From the NCBI GenBank assembly GCA_964639525.1, contig CAZXDS010000201.1, positions 1 through 6,068 on the forward strand: DNA of 6,068 nt. Reading direction: 5' to 3'. This document shows positions 1-6,068 of the stretch, in pieces (position 1 is the first letter of the stretch; every line of letters starts with the position of its first letter). Origin of the DNA: CAZXDS01 sp964639525 (GTDB lineage Bacteria; Bacteroidota; Ignavibacteria; Ignavibacteriales; Melioribacteraceae). The position numbers were made by a program, and so were the translations under genes. The notes under the pieces were generated by a model. It searched no databases. It was not told the DNA's origin and was given only the letters and a program-made list of their open reading frames with translations.

Positions 1-28
1 ATTTGTAAAAAAATCGCTGTTAAACTAT

Positions 29-838
29 CTAATTTTCATCTTTCTCGGTAAAATGAGCCTCATCATCAGCATATTTAGCAAATAATGTATTGAATACTCT
101 TTTTTCGGACTTTGAATAAAACAAAATGTCATCGTGTAATTTTTGAAAATTATTTGATTTTGCTGTCCATCTTTTGTATGCCCAAATAATTTCATTAACA
201 AAATTATTAGTTCCGAAAATATCATCCAATACTAATTTCAAATAAGCACTTACACGATAATCCACATGCACATAAATGCTTCCATCTTCAGCAAGGAGAT
301 TGTGCATAAGTTTAAGGCGTTCGTACATCATAGATAAATAGCTTGAGATACCTTTGCCCCAAGTATCGCGGTAAGCAATTTCTTCAATCACAGTCTGTTT
401 CTTTTCGGCAGTTTCGCCGCCAACTTCAATATTAAATCCAAAATCGGCGCCAACTGCAAAGGGCGGATCGATGTAAATTAATTTTAAGCCGCCTTCTTTT
501 TCAATTTCATCGCGTAAAGGTCCGTTAGCCAAAGATGAGAGTATAAGTTTATTATCGCCCCAAATTAGTTTGTTGGTCCAACCTTTTAATTGCCTTCCTC
601 TAAAATCGGTTTCAAACATGTCAAAAGTTTTGCCGAGTTCCGTTTCTTCTTTTCGCGGTTCGTCAATATTTTCGATACTGTGGAAAGGGAGGGCGATATT
701 TGTAACGTCTTCTTTACGTCCGTTCCAAAAAAGAAAAACGTCTTCTTCGTCGGCAAAAAGTTTGTAAATATATTCTTTAGGTAGTTTTTCACCGTTTTTA
801 ATCAGTTCAATAATTTGTTTTTTTTCTTGTTTGAGCAT
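29..838 (-). CDS. Type III restriction-modification methyltransferase (Mod), N-terminal part, probably frameshifted
   Basis: Probable site-specific DNA-adenine N6-methyltransferase, the Mod subunit of a type III system, which in the classical enzymes both recognises the site and methylates it. Visible in 269 residues: a lysine-rich N-terminus; a KLIWGDNKLIL segment (90-100), as commonly precedes the catalytic core; the catalytic motif IV in LIYIDPPFAVG (120-130, DPPF 124-127); GSIYVHVDYR (186-195); and the conserved IIWAYKRW...HDDILFYSKS stretch (217-244). In this class the DPPY/F motif comes before the SAM-binding FxGxG motif. That motif and the target-recognition region are absent, so the product is far shorter than the usual 500 or more residues. 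The TAG at 31-29 seems premature: reading one base earlier gives KLDSLTAIFLQ, open to the window edge and plausible as the family's continuation. The ATG at 838 is the only sensible start; no clear Shine-Dalgarno precedes it. The start lies inside a tandem duplication. Family is confident; the frameshift is inferred. Confidence 0.85.
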   Translation of the reverse strand: MLKQEKKQIIELIKNGEKLPKEYIYKLFADEEDVFLFWNGRKEDVTNIALPFHSIENIDEPRKEETELGKTFDMFETDFRGRQLKGWTNKLIWGDNKLILSSLANGPLRDEIEKEGGLKLIYIDPPFAVGADFGFNIEVGGETAEKKQTVIEEIAYRDTWGKGISSYLSMMYERLKLMHNLLAEDGSIYVHVDYRVSAYLKLVLDDIFGTNNFVNEIIWAYKRWTAKSNNFQKLHDDILFYSKSEKRVFNTLFAKYADDEAHFTEKDEN

Positions 839-856
839 AATATTTTCTTTTTAGTT

Positions 857-978
857 TATAATCCCGAAAGGGATTATATATTTATAAAAAATAGGACATT
901 ACTTTTATTCGACTCCTAACGGAGTCGTATGTTTTTTTGTTTCTTCTTTGTTATAAATATTTGAATCCTTCGGATTCA
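857..978. repeat. Cluster of three short palindromes (hairpins), repeat unit 1
   Basis: Three perfect small inverted repeats, each with its own stem sequence. First, 857-878: TATAATCCC-GAAA-GGGATTATA, a 9-bp stem. Second, 910-927: CGACTCC-TAAC-GGAGTCG, a 7-bp stem. Third, 962-978: TGAATCC-TTC-GGATTCA, a 7-bp stem. The first is followed on the plus strand by TATATTTATAAA and the third on the minus strand by AATATTTATAAC, so the outer two have similar AT-rich tails in opposite orientation around the middle one. This resembles clustered REP/BIME-type palindromes. None is followed by a proper T-run on the coding strand, so they are poor intrinsic terminators. In a mod transcript the 857-878 hairpin would lie about 18 nt upstream of the start codon. 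That they are members of a dispersed genomic family is inferred, since no other copies outside this repeat are in the window. Confidence 0.8.
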
Positions 979-995
979 TGCATATTTTTTCTGTT

Positions 996-1037
996 CTATC
1001 TTTGTTCGATAATTTTGTTTTTTTCTTGTTTGAGCAT
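996..1037 (-). other. Duplicated mod start, 13-codon vestigial ORF (middle copy)
   Basis: The ATG at 1037 opens MLKQEKNKIIEQR followed by TAG at 998-996. The intact mod begins MLKQEKKQIIELI, so this is a copy of the mod translation start and first ~11 codons carried by the tandem repeat; it diverges just before the stop. Its upstream leader matches that of the real gene, so if ribosomes initiate at mod they could also initiate here. Not a gene in its own right: it is either a passive duplication scar or an upstream ORF in the mod leader. Confidence 0.6.
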
Positions 1038-1057
1038 AATATTTTCTTTTTAGTTTT

Positions 1058-1177
1058 TAATCCCGAAAGGGATTATATATTTATAAAAAATAGGACATTA
1101 CTTTTATTCGACTCCTAACGGAGTCGTATGTTTTTTTGTTTCTTCTTTGTTATAAATATTTGAATCCTTCGGATTCA
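1058..1177. repeat. Cluster of three short palindromes (hairpins), repeat unit 2
   Basis: Exact 199-bp offset copy of the unit 1 cluster, at 1058-1075, 1109-1126 and 1161-1177. The second and third palindromes are identical to those in unit 1. The first is shortened from a 9-bp to a 7-bp stem by the A-to-T difference at 1057. The AT-rich tails and their opposed orientation are preserved. The partial third unit (1203-1257) stops just before the first palindrome, so it contains none. Confidence 0.8.
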
Positions 1178-1194
1178 TGCATATTTTTTCTGTT

Positions 1195-1236
1195 CTATCT
1201 TTGTTCGATAATTTTGTTTTTTTCTTGTTTGAGCAT
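1195..1236 (-). other. Duplicated mod start, 13-codon vestigial ORF (distal copy)
   Basis: Identical in sequence to the middle copy and exactly 199 bp further upstream of mod: ATG at 1236, the same 13 residues, TAG at 1197-1195. Its leader differs from the other copies. The repeat ends at 1257, beyond which the sequence is unrelated and contains no hairpin cluster. This copy may therefore mark where the mod start originally joined the sequence behind the AlbA_2/GHKL gene. Confidence 0.55.
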
Positions 1237-1261
1237 AATATTTTCTTTCTAGTTTTTTTTG

Positions 1262-1357
1262 TCAAATAACCATCAAATAAGAATACTGCGTTTTTACAAC
1301 AATTTTCAGCTTTTAACAAATTTTCTTTTGGGGTTATCAAATAACCATCAAATAAGA
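1262..1357. repeat. Pair of 21-bp direct repeats, 75 bp apart, plus a small palindrome
   Basis: Identical 21-bp copies lie at 1262-1282 and 1337-1357. Each is itself built of two TCAAATAA words separated by CCA. The second copy overlaps a palindrome at 1332-1346 (GGTTAT-CAA-ATAACC, 6-bp stem). The pair ends 3 bp short of the stop codon of the AlbA_2/GHKL gene (1360). The spacing of 75 bp is a multiple of three, so both copies read FDGYL in one minus-strand frame; this may be a coincidence or the remnant of a short coding duplication. The hairpin is just past the gene's stop but lacks a T-run, so a terminator role is weak. Confidence 0.75.
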
Positions 1358-1359
1358 TT

Positions 1360-2805
1360 TTAAGCCCAAAACGGGATATAACTTGCATATTTCCTCGATT
1401 TATTACTCGGGTCATCTTCTTTAATCATACCTACTTCAATAGCATCGCGAATGATCCTCGATGCTATTGACGCATTATGACTTTCAATTTTAAATCTATT
1501 TCTTAAGCTTTGGTTAGTCATTTTTTCATTGGAAACATATTTTAAACAAGCATGTTGATAACAAGCTCTAATTTTTTCCGATTTATCTAAATCATTCAAT
1601 TTTTTGTAACTAAACATAGTTACTCTCGTCCGCCTTTCAGCGGCAATCACACTAATAGGAGGTAATTGGAACAGTTCGTTATAAGCAATTACTTTATCTA
1701 AACCGCTGCCTTTTTCTTCGCAAAATCCCATTCGTCGCATAATATCCGCAAGCTTTTCATTTCTTGAAAGGTATGCGTCAATAAATCGTTCCGGAGTAAC
1801 AAGAGGAATACCTGCGTTAGAAAACTCTATTCTGTCGGAATAAATTTCAATCATCGGGAATCCTTTTTCATTCAAATCTTGGTGAATCAAAGCGTTTGCA
1901 ACTAATTCTCTGATAGCAATTGGCGGATACATTGTTGCTTCTTTTCTAAGAGCTTTACCAATTTCTTCATTTGCAGGGAGTTTACTGTTTATCCAATCGA
2001 TCAATCCTTCAAAACCAAGCGCATACCCTTTTGCTCCAATCTGCTCCCTTTCGGTCTCTACTTTGTTTTTCCCTTTATAAATAATAACTCTAATAGATTT
2101 CCGTTCAATACTTTCAAAATTCTTTAGATTTTTTGCAAAGAGTAACGCCCCTAAGTTTGTGATGGCAAAAGTTTTGCTTTTAGTAATTAATCTTTCTTCA
2201 ATAAATTTGTCAATTACTCCTTGTTGGTTTGAAGGATATGGAATCTCCATTAAATCAAAATATGTTTCGGCGCTTAAATATTTTGTAATATCTGAAACAG
2301 ATAAATTATCTTTAGCTATTTCTTTTTCAAACGGAGCTGCTTCTTTTTTCCAAATGATTGCTTGTTTTTCAGGAAATTCACTAAGCGGGCGCGTTATGCT
2401 GCCAACTCGTATGTACGATTTATGTAAAAACTCTACCGGTTGATTTTTAGCCGAAGGTATAATATACATTGAAATATGAATGCTATTATTATATTCAAAT
2501 TCATAAACAGAAAAATCGATTCTTGGTTTTAATCTGGTTGAAAGCCAATGTTCTAAATCCTCAGTTCCTTTTTTATGTGATTTTGCTTTAAATGAAGTTC
2601 CAATTATTTTATGAGTATTATTTTCAACACCAAATACTAAGTAACCAAATTTTTGATTTCTAATTGCTGCGCCATTTGATAATGCAGAAATTCGTTCTCC
2701 AATTTCTTCGATAGAATGAAAGTTATGTTTAAACTCAACCCATTCACTTTCGGAGGGAAGTTTTACTAAATCGTTTAATAATTTTATCAGTTGTTTTTCT
2801 GTCAT
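1360..2805 (-). CDS. AlbA_2/Schlafen-type domain protein with GHKL-like ATPase and C-terminal winged helix
   Basis: 481 residues. Residues ~15-150 form an AlbA_2 (Schlafen AlbA-like, putative nucleic-acid-binding) domain with the hallmark ESEWVEFKHN (19-28), SNGAAIRNQKFGYLVFGV (43-60) and the closing SYIRVGSITRPLS (130-142). Residues ~285-375 are the C-terminal HATPase_c_4 module common in this family: RELVANALIHQD (299-310, N-box with E300 and N304), DRIEFSNAGIPL (324-335) and EEKGSGLDK (363-371, glycine-rich box). Residues ~405-470 look like a winged helix (KMTNQSLRNRF...IIRDAIEVGMI). The combination suggests an ATP-binding DNA- or RNA-binding regulator. Proteins of this type are frequent companions of restriction-modification genes, but their biochemical role there is poorly known. 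The ATG at 2805 overlaps the res stop in an ATGA, indicating translational coupling, with a weak GAAG upstream. The length fits the family. It could regulate the locus or be an antiviral effector; the sequence does not decide. Confidence 0.9.
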   Translation of the reverse strand: MTEKQLIKLLNDLVKLPSESEWVEFKHNFHSIEEIGERISALSNGAAIRNQKFGYLVFGVENNTHKIIGTSFKAKSHKKGTEDLEHWLSTRLKPRIDFSVYEFEYNNSIHISMYIIPSAKNQPVEFLHKSYIRVGSITRPLSEFPEKQAIIWKKEAAPFEKEIAKDNLSVSDITKYLSAETYFDLMEIPYPSNQQGVIDKFIEERLITKSKTFAITNLGALLFAKNLKNFESIERKSIRVIIYKGKNKVETEREQIGAKGYALGFEGLIDWINSKLPANEEIGKALRKEATMYPPIAIRELVANALIHQDLNEKGFPMIEIYSDRIEFSNAGIPLVTPERFIDAYLSRNEKLADIMRRMGFCEEKGSGLDKVIAYNELFQLPPISVIAAERRTRVTMFSYKKLNDLDKSEKIRACYQHACLKYVSNEKMTNQSLRNRFKIESHNASIASRIIRDAIEVGMIKEDDPSNKSRKYASYIPFWA

Positions 2806-5462
2806 TTCACTTCAAAAATTTTTATCAAAGATTCAAATGATTTTATTTCGTTCTTAATTTTATCCCATTTTTCTTGTTTAATGTAAATAGGAGTATAAGA
2901 ATATTTGTTTTGAGTTTTATTTATATCTTCGCACCAAACCTCAAGTCGTTTAATTTTACGAATATCATCCAAATCCTCGCGTCCTTTTGTTTCAACGACA
3001 AAGAAAGTATTTACATCGGTCTTTACAAAAAAGTCAGGATAGTATTCTCTAATATTGCCATCTTCGGCTTGATATTCCATTTTAAAATTAATACCGCCCT
3101 CGCCCATAGTATTTTTAGCGTACGAAATCACGTCGTCAAATTTATTTTCCAGAAACGAAGCAAATTCAAGTTCAAAAGAATTATCGCCGATAATTTTATT
3201 AAATATTGATTTCTTCGGAATTAGGAAAGGTTGGTTTTCCGCTATTTTCGGTTTAGTTATTTTAAGAGAAATATAATTTTTAACTTCAGCTTTTCCGCTA
3301 TCTGTAATTGTTAATTCATCAATTGCTTTTTTGAATGTGTTTTTAAGAATTTCTTTCGGCTTAATTTCGGAAAGATTACGTAATGTTTGCGGATTGCTCA
3401 ATTCAACTTCTTTGTTGAATAATTTATATTTTACAAAACTTTCAACTTTTGGATATAAAATATTGAATCCGCTAACCAAACGACTCTCTTTTAAAATAAC
3501 CGAAGTAAAAAAGCCGATTACATTCCGGTAATCCGGAACAGTATCTTTAAAAACAGTTTTGTGAGAAAAATCTCCCTCTATATCGTTGAAAATAATCTCT
3601 TTCAATTCCTCGCTATTAAAAGTTTTTAAAACCGCTTTTTCATTCTCAAATTTACCGACGTCAATTAAATCAAGATTCTTAAATTCACGGTAAATTCTCG
3701 GACTCATTTGCGGAATCGGAATATCCAACTCATCTAAATCTTTTTTGGGATTATCCTTATCAACTTCAATAATTATCGGTGTATTTCCCTTTGTTCCCCT
3801 TCCCATTGGGCTGTATTGAAATTCTACTCCTTCCGTTTTTAAACTTTCTACAAACTCTAAAAAAGCAGAAGTGCCAACTACAACTAATTTTTCAGGAGAA
3901 TCTAACGAAAACATTTTTCGTAACCCGCGTCCAATTGTTTGCTCCGGTAAAATTTTAGAATCGGCGCCAAACGGACGAAGCCCGACAATAGTGGTTACAT
4001 TTCTTACATCCCATCCTTCGCGCAGCATTAGTACAGACACAACCGCTTTGTATGGCGAAATATCTTTATCAATATTATCTGCAGCTTTACGAAGTTTTTC
4101 TAATTCTTCTTTCGCTTTTTTTGTAGTAGCGGTTTCTTTTATTTCGCCGGAATTATTGGTGTGTATAGTTAAGACGGAATTTTTCAATAGCGGATAATTT
4201 GATTCGAGAAATTCAGCCGCTTTATCCGCTTCTTTCGTGCTCATCGTCATAATAAATAGAATCGGAGTTTTGTGGTCTTTTAATTCTTCGTACTGCTGTT
4301 CCCATTCCAAATATCCCAAGTGAATAAAATCGCGATAGCGTTCAACAAAATCGTTACTCTCTTTTTCGCTTATTTTTTGCCGTGATGCTTCATCGGGTAA
4401 AACCGGAGACTTAACAACATTCTGTTGAATCGCTTCAACCAAAGGATAATCGCAAATTGTTTGTACAAAAATTGCGCCGTTGTTATGCTTCGGCGTTGCC
4501 GAAAAATCCGTTTGAAGTCCAATTCCATAACCGTTTTTAAGTTTTAGTTTGTTGCTAATATCTTCAATACTTTTGAACCATGCCAAGGAACTATCGTGAA
4601 TATGATGGGCTTCATCGTTCAGCACTACTAAATCATTTATTTTATTACTCCGTAAAACTTTTCCTAAATCCAAACCTTTTGAAGTGTCTGCATCAGGTTT
4701 AGGCTTTGCGCCGAGGAAAATATCTTCAAAAGTCTCTTCAGGAGATTCATTTAAAAATACTCTGTGAATATTTGTTAGAAAAATATTGCCTGATTCAGCT
4801 ATCGGTTTTAAATCGTCTTGAATATGCAGGGTTAATTGGAAATCATTTTTCCAATCTTTGTAATCCAAACCGTTTTCAGGAATGAACGGTTCATTTAAAA
4901 ACATATTTAAACCGTCAAAGTCTTTCCGCAGCCTGTTTAATACAATAATATTCGGCGCTATAACCAAAAAGTTTTTTGAGAGGGAACTTTCTTTCTCGTA
5001 CAATTTGTGAAAATAACTCCAGACTAAAGTTAATCCCATCACTTTTGTTTTACCGGCTCCGGTTGCCATTTTTATAACATACCTCGTCCAATTTTCATCA
5101 AACATACCGGCGCTTACTCTTTCGGACGAATCAAATCTCATTAATTCAAATTTATCTTTCGCTTTTGCTACTTCATACAAATAGATTATTGATTCAATAG
5201 CTTCACGCTGTGAAAAGAAAAAAGAGAATTTTGTTTGACCTATTAAATGTTCTTTATTAAACCAAAAATTCATTAAAGATTTTGATGTTTCCGATGCACC
5301 ATGGTAATTGTTTTCTCTCCATTTTGTAACCGCTAATCTTATTTTATAAACAAGGGGAGGTAAAAGTTTTTCATAAGCGTTTTGAAAGGCATCCATTTGA
5401 GTTTGTGTTGGCGCCCATCTTTCGTTAGGGAATAATATTTTGAATGGATTAGTATGTTTCAT
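2802..5462 (-). CDS. Type III restriction endonuclease subunit Res (DEAD/DEAH helicase plus PD-(D/E)xK nuclease)
   Basis: 886 residues, near the usual ~900-1000 of Res subunits, and apparently intact. Superfamily 2 helicase motifs in order: Walker A MATGAGKTK (132-140); DEAHH box in VVLNDEAHHIHD (279-290); motif III SATP (321-324); motif V-like MLREGWDVRNVT (479-490); motif VI PEQTIGRGLRKM (506-517). Near the C-terminus, YYPDFFVKTD (807-816) followed by FFVVETKGRED (820-830) gives PD-(D/E)xK catalytic residues D810, E824 and K826. In classical type III enzymes Res uses ATP to move or signal along DNA after Mod binds the site, then cleaves; it depends on Mod for site recognition. This is the first gene of the defence operon, with a weak GAAGAT before the ATG at 5462. 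It ends in a 4-bp overlap with the AlbA_2/GHKL gene. Res coming before Mod is the reverse of the classical mod-res order. Cytoplasmic; no signal peptide or membrane segment. Confidence 0.95.
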   Translation of the reverse strand: MKHTNPFKILFPNERWAPTQTQMDAFQNAYEKLLPPLVYKIRLAVTKWRENNYHGASETSKSLMNFWFNKEHLIGQTKFSFFFSQREAIESIIYLYEVAKAKDKFELMRFDSSERVSAGMFDENWTRYVIKMATGAGKTKVMGLTLVWSYFHKLYEKESSLSKNFLVIAPNIIVLNRLRKDFDGLNMFLNEPFIPENGLDYKDWKNDFQLTLHIQDDLKPIAESGNIFLTNIHRVFLNESPEETFEDIFLGAKPKPDADTSKGLDLGKVLRSNKINDLVVLNDEAHHIHDSSLAWFKSIEDISNKLKLKNGYGIGLQTDFSATPKHNNGAIFVQTICDYPLVEAIQQNVVKSPVLPDEASRQKISEKESNDFVERYRDFIHLGYLEWEQQYEELKDHKTPILFIMTMSTKEADKAAEFLESNYPLLKNSVLTIHTNNSGEIKETATTKKAKEELEKLRKAADNIDKDISPYKAVVSVLMLREGWDVRNVTTIVGLRPFGADSKILPEQTIGRGLRKMFSLDSPEKLVVVGTSAFLEFVESLKTEGVEFQYSPMGRGTKGNTPIIIEVDKDNPKKDLDELDIPIPQMSPRIYREFKNLDLIDVGKFENEKAVLKTFNSEELKEIIFNDIEGDFSHKTVFKDTVPDYRNVIGFFTSVILKESRLVSGFNILYPKVESFVKYKLFNKEVELSNPQTLRNLSEIKPKEILKNTFKKAIDELTITDSGKAEVKNYISLKITKPKIAENQPFLIPKKSIFNKIIGDNSFELEFASFLENKFDDVISYAKNTMGEGGINFKMEYQAEDGNIREYYPDFFVKTDVNTFFVVETKGREDLDDIRKIKRLEVWCEDINKTQNKYSYTPIYIKQEKWDKIKNEIKSFESLIKIFEVK

Positions 5463-5841
5463 AAACTATCTTCATTTAATTAGTATTTAAAATAATAATT
5501 TGTTTCATGGGATGGGGAAATTGTTTTTTGAAGCCATTATGTTTTAGTTAAAATTCAAGGTTAATAATTTGTGCTCTTTATTCTTTTTCGAGTCAATTTT
5601 TTTCATGACGATGCATAGCTTGCTTGTAACATCTCATTAAACGCATTGCTTTTATTTCGAAAAATTCCGATTATCCCGTAATTTTGTTTATCGGGACTAT
5701 AGTTAATTGTTTTTTCTTTCGTGTTTATTGATGAACTATAATGTATGAGATTTTTGCAATCCAACATTCTCAAATCATTGCCCATTAGTCGTATTTTATT
5801 TTAAATATAGCATTACAATCTATTTTAAAACAAAATATTAA
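5463..5841. other. Spacer between clpX and res, no supported gene
   Basis: 379 bp separate the clpX stop from the res start. A minus-strand reading frame of 60 codons (5603-5785) begins MGNDLRMLDC; it has no ribosome-binding site and no family resemblance that I recognise, so I treat it as chance. A bulged hairpin lies at 5674-5696 (TCCCGTAA / TTATCGGGA) and an AT-only inverted repeat at 5821-5837 just after clpX (TATTTT / AAAATA); neither has the GC stem plus T-run of a good terminator. A TTGACT hexamer on the minus strand at 5596-5591 could be a -35 element for res, but no convincing -10 follows at 16-18 bp. The spacer should contain the clpX terminator and res promoter, but I cannot place either with confidence. 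Confidence 0.5.
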
Positions 5842-6068
5842 TTACGCGGATTTTCTATCCGACTCAACAAAAATTGGCTCTTTGCCTTTTTTGCAGACAT
5901 CCTTCGTGATCAAACATTTGGCAACATTTTTCTTGTTAGGAAGATCATACATTATTTCGAGAAGAATATTTTCAACTATCGAACGCAAAGCACGGGCACC
6001 GGTTTTACGGTCAATTGCTTCGCTTACAATATAATCAAGAGCGGCTTCTTCAAATTCCAGCTCAATAC
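5842..6068 (-). CDS. clpX: ATP-dependent Clp protease ATP-binding subunit ClpX, C-terminal end (partial)
   Basis: Last 74 codons plus TAA (5844-5842); the gene runs off the right edge. ClpX is the AAA+ hexameric unfoldase that feeds substrates to the ClpP peptidase in the cytoplasm. The translation IELEFEEAALDYIVSEAIDR, then KTGARALRSIVENILLEIMY and DLPNKKNVAKCLITKDV matches the small C-terminal AAA+ subdomain: the GAR-LRS-VE-ILL--MYDLP pattern, including the sensor-2 arginine within GARALR, is diagnostic for ClpX. The tail ends EPIFVESDRKSA, the usual position for ClpX to finish, so this end is intact. It is a host housekeeping gene in the same orientation as the defence genes. The KTGAR form is more like Chlorobiota/Ignavibacteria than Bacteroides as I remember them; this is only a taxonomic hint. 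Confidence 0.93.
   Translation of the reverse strand, partial: IELEFEEAALDYIVSEAIDRKTGARALRSIVENILLEIMYDLPNKKNVAKCLITKDVCKKGKEPIFVESDRKSA

Larger units (their letters stand above)
805..1257. repeat. 199-bp tandem repeat, 2 full units plus a 55-bp partial, covering the mod start
   Basis: Units on the plus strand are 805-1003, 1004-1202 and 1203-1257. Units 1 and 2 differ at only about four positions: 809/1008, a swapped TG/GT around 817-818, and 858/1057. The partial third unit differs from the second at one base (1249). The left 34 bp of unit 1 (805-838) are the first codons of mod, so the duplication includes the mod initiation site. The ATG recurs at exact 199-bp steps: 838, 1037 and 1236. 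Apart from this repeat and the short repeat at 1262-1357, the spacer between mod and the upstream gene holds no gene. The near identity points to recent duplication by slippage or unequal recombination, or to active homogenisation. Copy number could vary between cells. Confidence 0.95.

Noticed and set aside
25..36. Programmed -1 frameshift site in mod
   Set aside because: The bases before the stop (T GAA AAT) do not form an X XXY YYZ slippery heptamer in frame, and I see no pseudoknot. A simple indel explains it better.
25..225. 66-codon minus-strand frame overlapping the end of mod
   Set aside because: It is a shadow of the mod reading frame, and its translation shows no methyltransferase-like sequence.
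873..878. TATAAT-like -10 box for mod on the minus strand
   Set aside because: The hexamer is one arm end of an AT-rich palindrome and no -35-like sequence lies at the right distance, so it cannot be told from composition.
857..978. Intrinsic terminators for the AlbA_2/GHKL gene or mod
   Set aside because: Stems are only 7-9 bp and lack a following T-run on the minus strand; the palindromes also occur as a repeated cluster, which fits a repeat element better.
805..1257. CRISPR array
   Set aside because: The repeat unit is 199 bp with directly adjoining, identical units; there are no unique spacers and no cas genes.
1104..1415. 103-codon minus-strand reading frame across the repeat block
   Set aside because: It runs through the hairpins and the duplicated mod start in another frame, has low-complexity lysine-rich content, and overlaps the end of the AlbA_2/GHKL gene. 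It is best explained as chance.
5591..5596. TTGACT -35 box for res on the minus strand
   Set aside because: No acceptable -10 element at 16-18 bp, and no clear TAnnTTTG-type Bacteroidota element nearby.
5603..5785. 60-codon minus-strand reading frame between clpX and res
   Set aside because: No ribosome-binding site, no recognisable family, unremarkable composition. Short open frames of this size are expected by chance.

Overview
The window is AT-rich, and every gene I can support is on the minus strand. Read in transcription order (right to left) it holds: the last 74 codons of clpX; a spacer of about 380 bp; a complete type III restriction-type endonuclease/helicase subunit (Res, 886 aa); an AlbA_2/Schlafen-type protein with a GHKL-like ATPase module (481 aa) whose start overlaps the res stop by 4 bp (ATGA); a repeat-filled spacer of about 520 bp; and the N-terminal 269 codons of a type III modification methyltransferase (Mod), which stop early near the left edge.

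The host is probably a low-GC member of the Bacteroidota/Chlorobiota/Ignavibacteria group. The reasons are the composition, the weak Shine-Dalgarno sequences, the short palindromes with AT-rich tails between genes, and a ClpX tail with a KTGARALRSI segment. This is inference; no rRNA or other marker is present.

Functionally this is a restriction-modification defence locus placed behind a housekeeping gene. In classical type III enzymes Mod supplies both target recognition and methylation, and Res supplies ATP-driven translocation and cleavage. Res keeps all of its recognisable helicase motifs and a PD-(D/E)xK nuclease motif. Mod has its catalytic DPPF motif but ends before the target-recognition region and the late FxGxG SAM-binding motif. 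A one-base shift at the stop re-opens a frame that reads plausibly as the continuation (KLDSLTA), so mod looks frameshifted, or the sequence has a one-base error there.

The most unusual structure is at 805-1257: a 199-bp unit present twice in full plus a 55-bp third part. The duplicated unit includes the mod start codon and its first ~11 codons, so three near-identical starts lie in a row. The upstream two open only 13-codon reading frames. Each full unit also carries three different short hairpins. A separate 21-bp direct repeat (75 bp apart) lies between this block and the end of the AlbA_2/GHKL gene. I see no CRISPR, tRNA, rRNA, transposase or integrase.
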